Below are positions 33,866 through 34,318 of a stretch of 34,318 nucleotides of DNA, one piece after another (the stretch's first letter is position 1; each line of letters starts with the position of its first letter). The notes under the pieces are model-generated. The model was not told the DNA's origin. It saw nothing but the letters and a program-made list of their open reading frames with translations, and did no database searches. The DNA is taken from the NCBI GenBank assembly GCA_011389655.1, contig JAABTX010000029.1:1-34318 (forward strand), given 5' to 3'. The translations under genes and the position numbers were made by a program. The stretch comes from Thioalkalivibrio sp. Its GTDB lineage: Bacteria; Pseudomonadota; Gammaproteobacteria; Ectothiorhodospirales; Ectothiorhodospiraceae.

Positions 33866-34318
33866 CTACCTGAATCGCTCGAGATGCGAGCGTCCGGCCG
33901 GATGGAAGCGGTCGTACAACGGGGCGAGGCGCCGCAGCATCGGTGGCCGTTCCGCCTCGGGGAGGGCCTCCACCGCGGAATCGTAGGCCAGGAGCGCCGC
34001 GGCAAAATCGCCGGACAGGAAGTGGAGATTGCCCAGTTCGCCGTAGAGGTCCGCGCGCCCGGGCGCGTCATCCGGCAGTGCCCGCAGGCCGTCGGCCAGG
34101 ACGTCGGCCGCGGCCCGGGGTCCACGATCACGCTGGACGCTGCGTGCAAGGGCCATGAGGCCGGACACCGTCTCTGTCGCAGGCTCCGGCTCGGCCACAG
34201 GCTCGGGTTCCACCGCAGGCTCGGGCTCCGCCGCAGGCTCGGGCTCCGCCGCAGGCTCGGGCTCCGCCGCAGGCTCGGGCTCCGTTGCAGGCTCGGGCTC
34301 CGCCGCAGGCTCGGGTTC
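33866..34318 (-). CDS. TPR-repeat protein with PEPA repeat linker (5' end outside window)
   Basis: A reading frame open to the window edge, ending at 33866. The first part seen is a repetitive EPEPAA linker (about 8 units), then a folded C-terminal region of about 100 aa with TPR-like helices: RGPRAAADVLADGLRALPDDAPGRADLYGELGNLHFLSGDFAAALLAYDSAVEALP. This suits a protein with an N-terminal membrane or domain part beyond the window, a Pro-rich linker and a TPR scaffold. An internal in-frame GTG at 34213 begins a shorter ORF and is not needed. It is the first gene of the minus-strand run that leads into DUF302 (106-bp gap). Confidence 0.75.
   Translation of the reverse strand, partial: EPEPAAEPEPATEPEPAAEPEPAAEPEPAAEPEPAVEPEPVAEPEPATETVSGLMALARSVQRDRGPRAAADVLADGLRALPDDAPGRADLYGELGNLHFLSGDFAAALLAYDSAVEALPEAERPPMLRRLAPLYDRFHPAGRSHLERFR
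34179..34318. repeat. 18-bp tandem repeats encoding EPEPAA
   Basis: Seven complete and one partial unit of GCAGGCTCGGGCTCCGCC (plus strand), four identical and the rest with one to a few changes, continuing to the window end. On the minus strand they code EPEPAA. Such in-frame repeats easily change length by slippage. Confidence 0.9.

Noticed and set aside
34179-34318. Regular repeats considered as a CRISPR array
   Set aside because: The units are contiguous 18-mers with no spacers, and they encode EPEPAA in frame. No cas genes are present.

Overview
The window is about 34.3 kb of GC-rich DNA from a gammaproteobacterium. The gene content fits an alkaliphilic or halophilic, sulfur-oxidising member of the Ectothiorhodospiraceae (Thioalkalivibrio / Halorhodospira / Alkalilimnicola type). 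The clues are a HARP-type RNase P candidate next to a Pab1020-type RNA ligase, a bacterial voltage-gated sodium channel, a DsrE2-like sulfur protein, ArsJ, and the ftsK-lolA-rarA and trxB-GNAT-aat neighbourhoods of gammaproteobacteria. The genus assignment is inference. No rRNA, tRNA, CRISPR array, prophage or insertion sequence was seen.

Layout. 1-170: REP-type repeats. 188-1521 (-): two arsenosugar-type glycosyltransferases. 1769-3655 (-): a compact sigma-54 module made of an enhancer-binding activator with a Cys-containing PAS domain, a tandem candidate enhancer, an AT-rich linker, a near-consensus -24/-12 promoter, a 24-codon membrane-peptide ORF, a hairpin showing an anti-Shine-Dalgarno loop, and an intrinsic terminator. 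3784-5502: RNA ligase and HARP, convergent. 5644-9319: methyltransferase, large exported protein, sodium channel. 9345-9724: nested repeats. 9732-13489: HDAC-type deacetylase divergent from a Pat/YfiQ-type protein acetyltransferase. 13520-17132: REP elements, ArsJ, a large inverted repeat, TspO, and a TAXI-type solute-binding membrane protein. 17307-18239: PbpG. 18273-23347 (-): ftsK-lolA-rarA plus a TVP38-family gene. 23713-26711 (+): trxB, a DUF482/GNAT gene, aat. 26787-30050 (+): a LexA box touching the start of dnaE2. 30184-34318 (-): a co-oriented cluster of TPR protein (cut by the window edge), DUF302 protein, Met-rich coiled-coil membrane protein, dynamin-like membrane GTPase, an easily missed 53-aa membrane protein, and DsrE2.

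How the genes work together. Most of the window is housekeeping: envelope, chromosome segregation, redox and N-end rule functions. Accessory modules sit between repeat-filled gaps. The two best candidates for undescribed biology are the sigma-54 / small ORF / anti-SD RNA module (1769-3655) and the dynamin-like GTPase / DUF302 / coiled-coil / small membrane protein / DsrE2 cluster (30184-34318).
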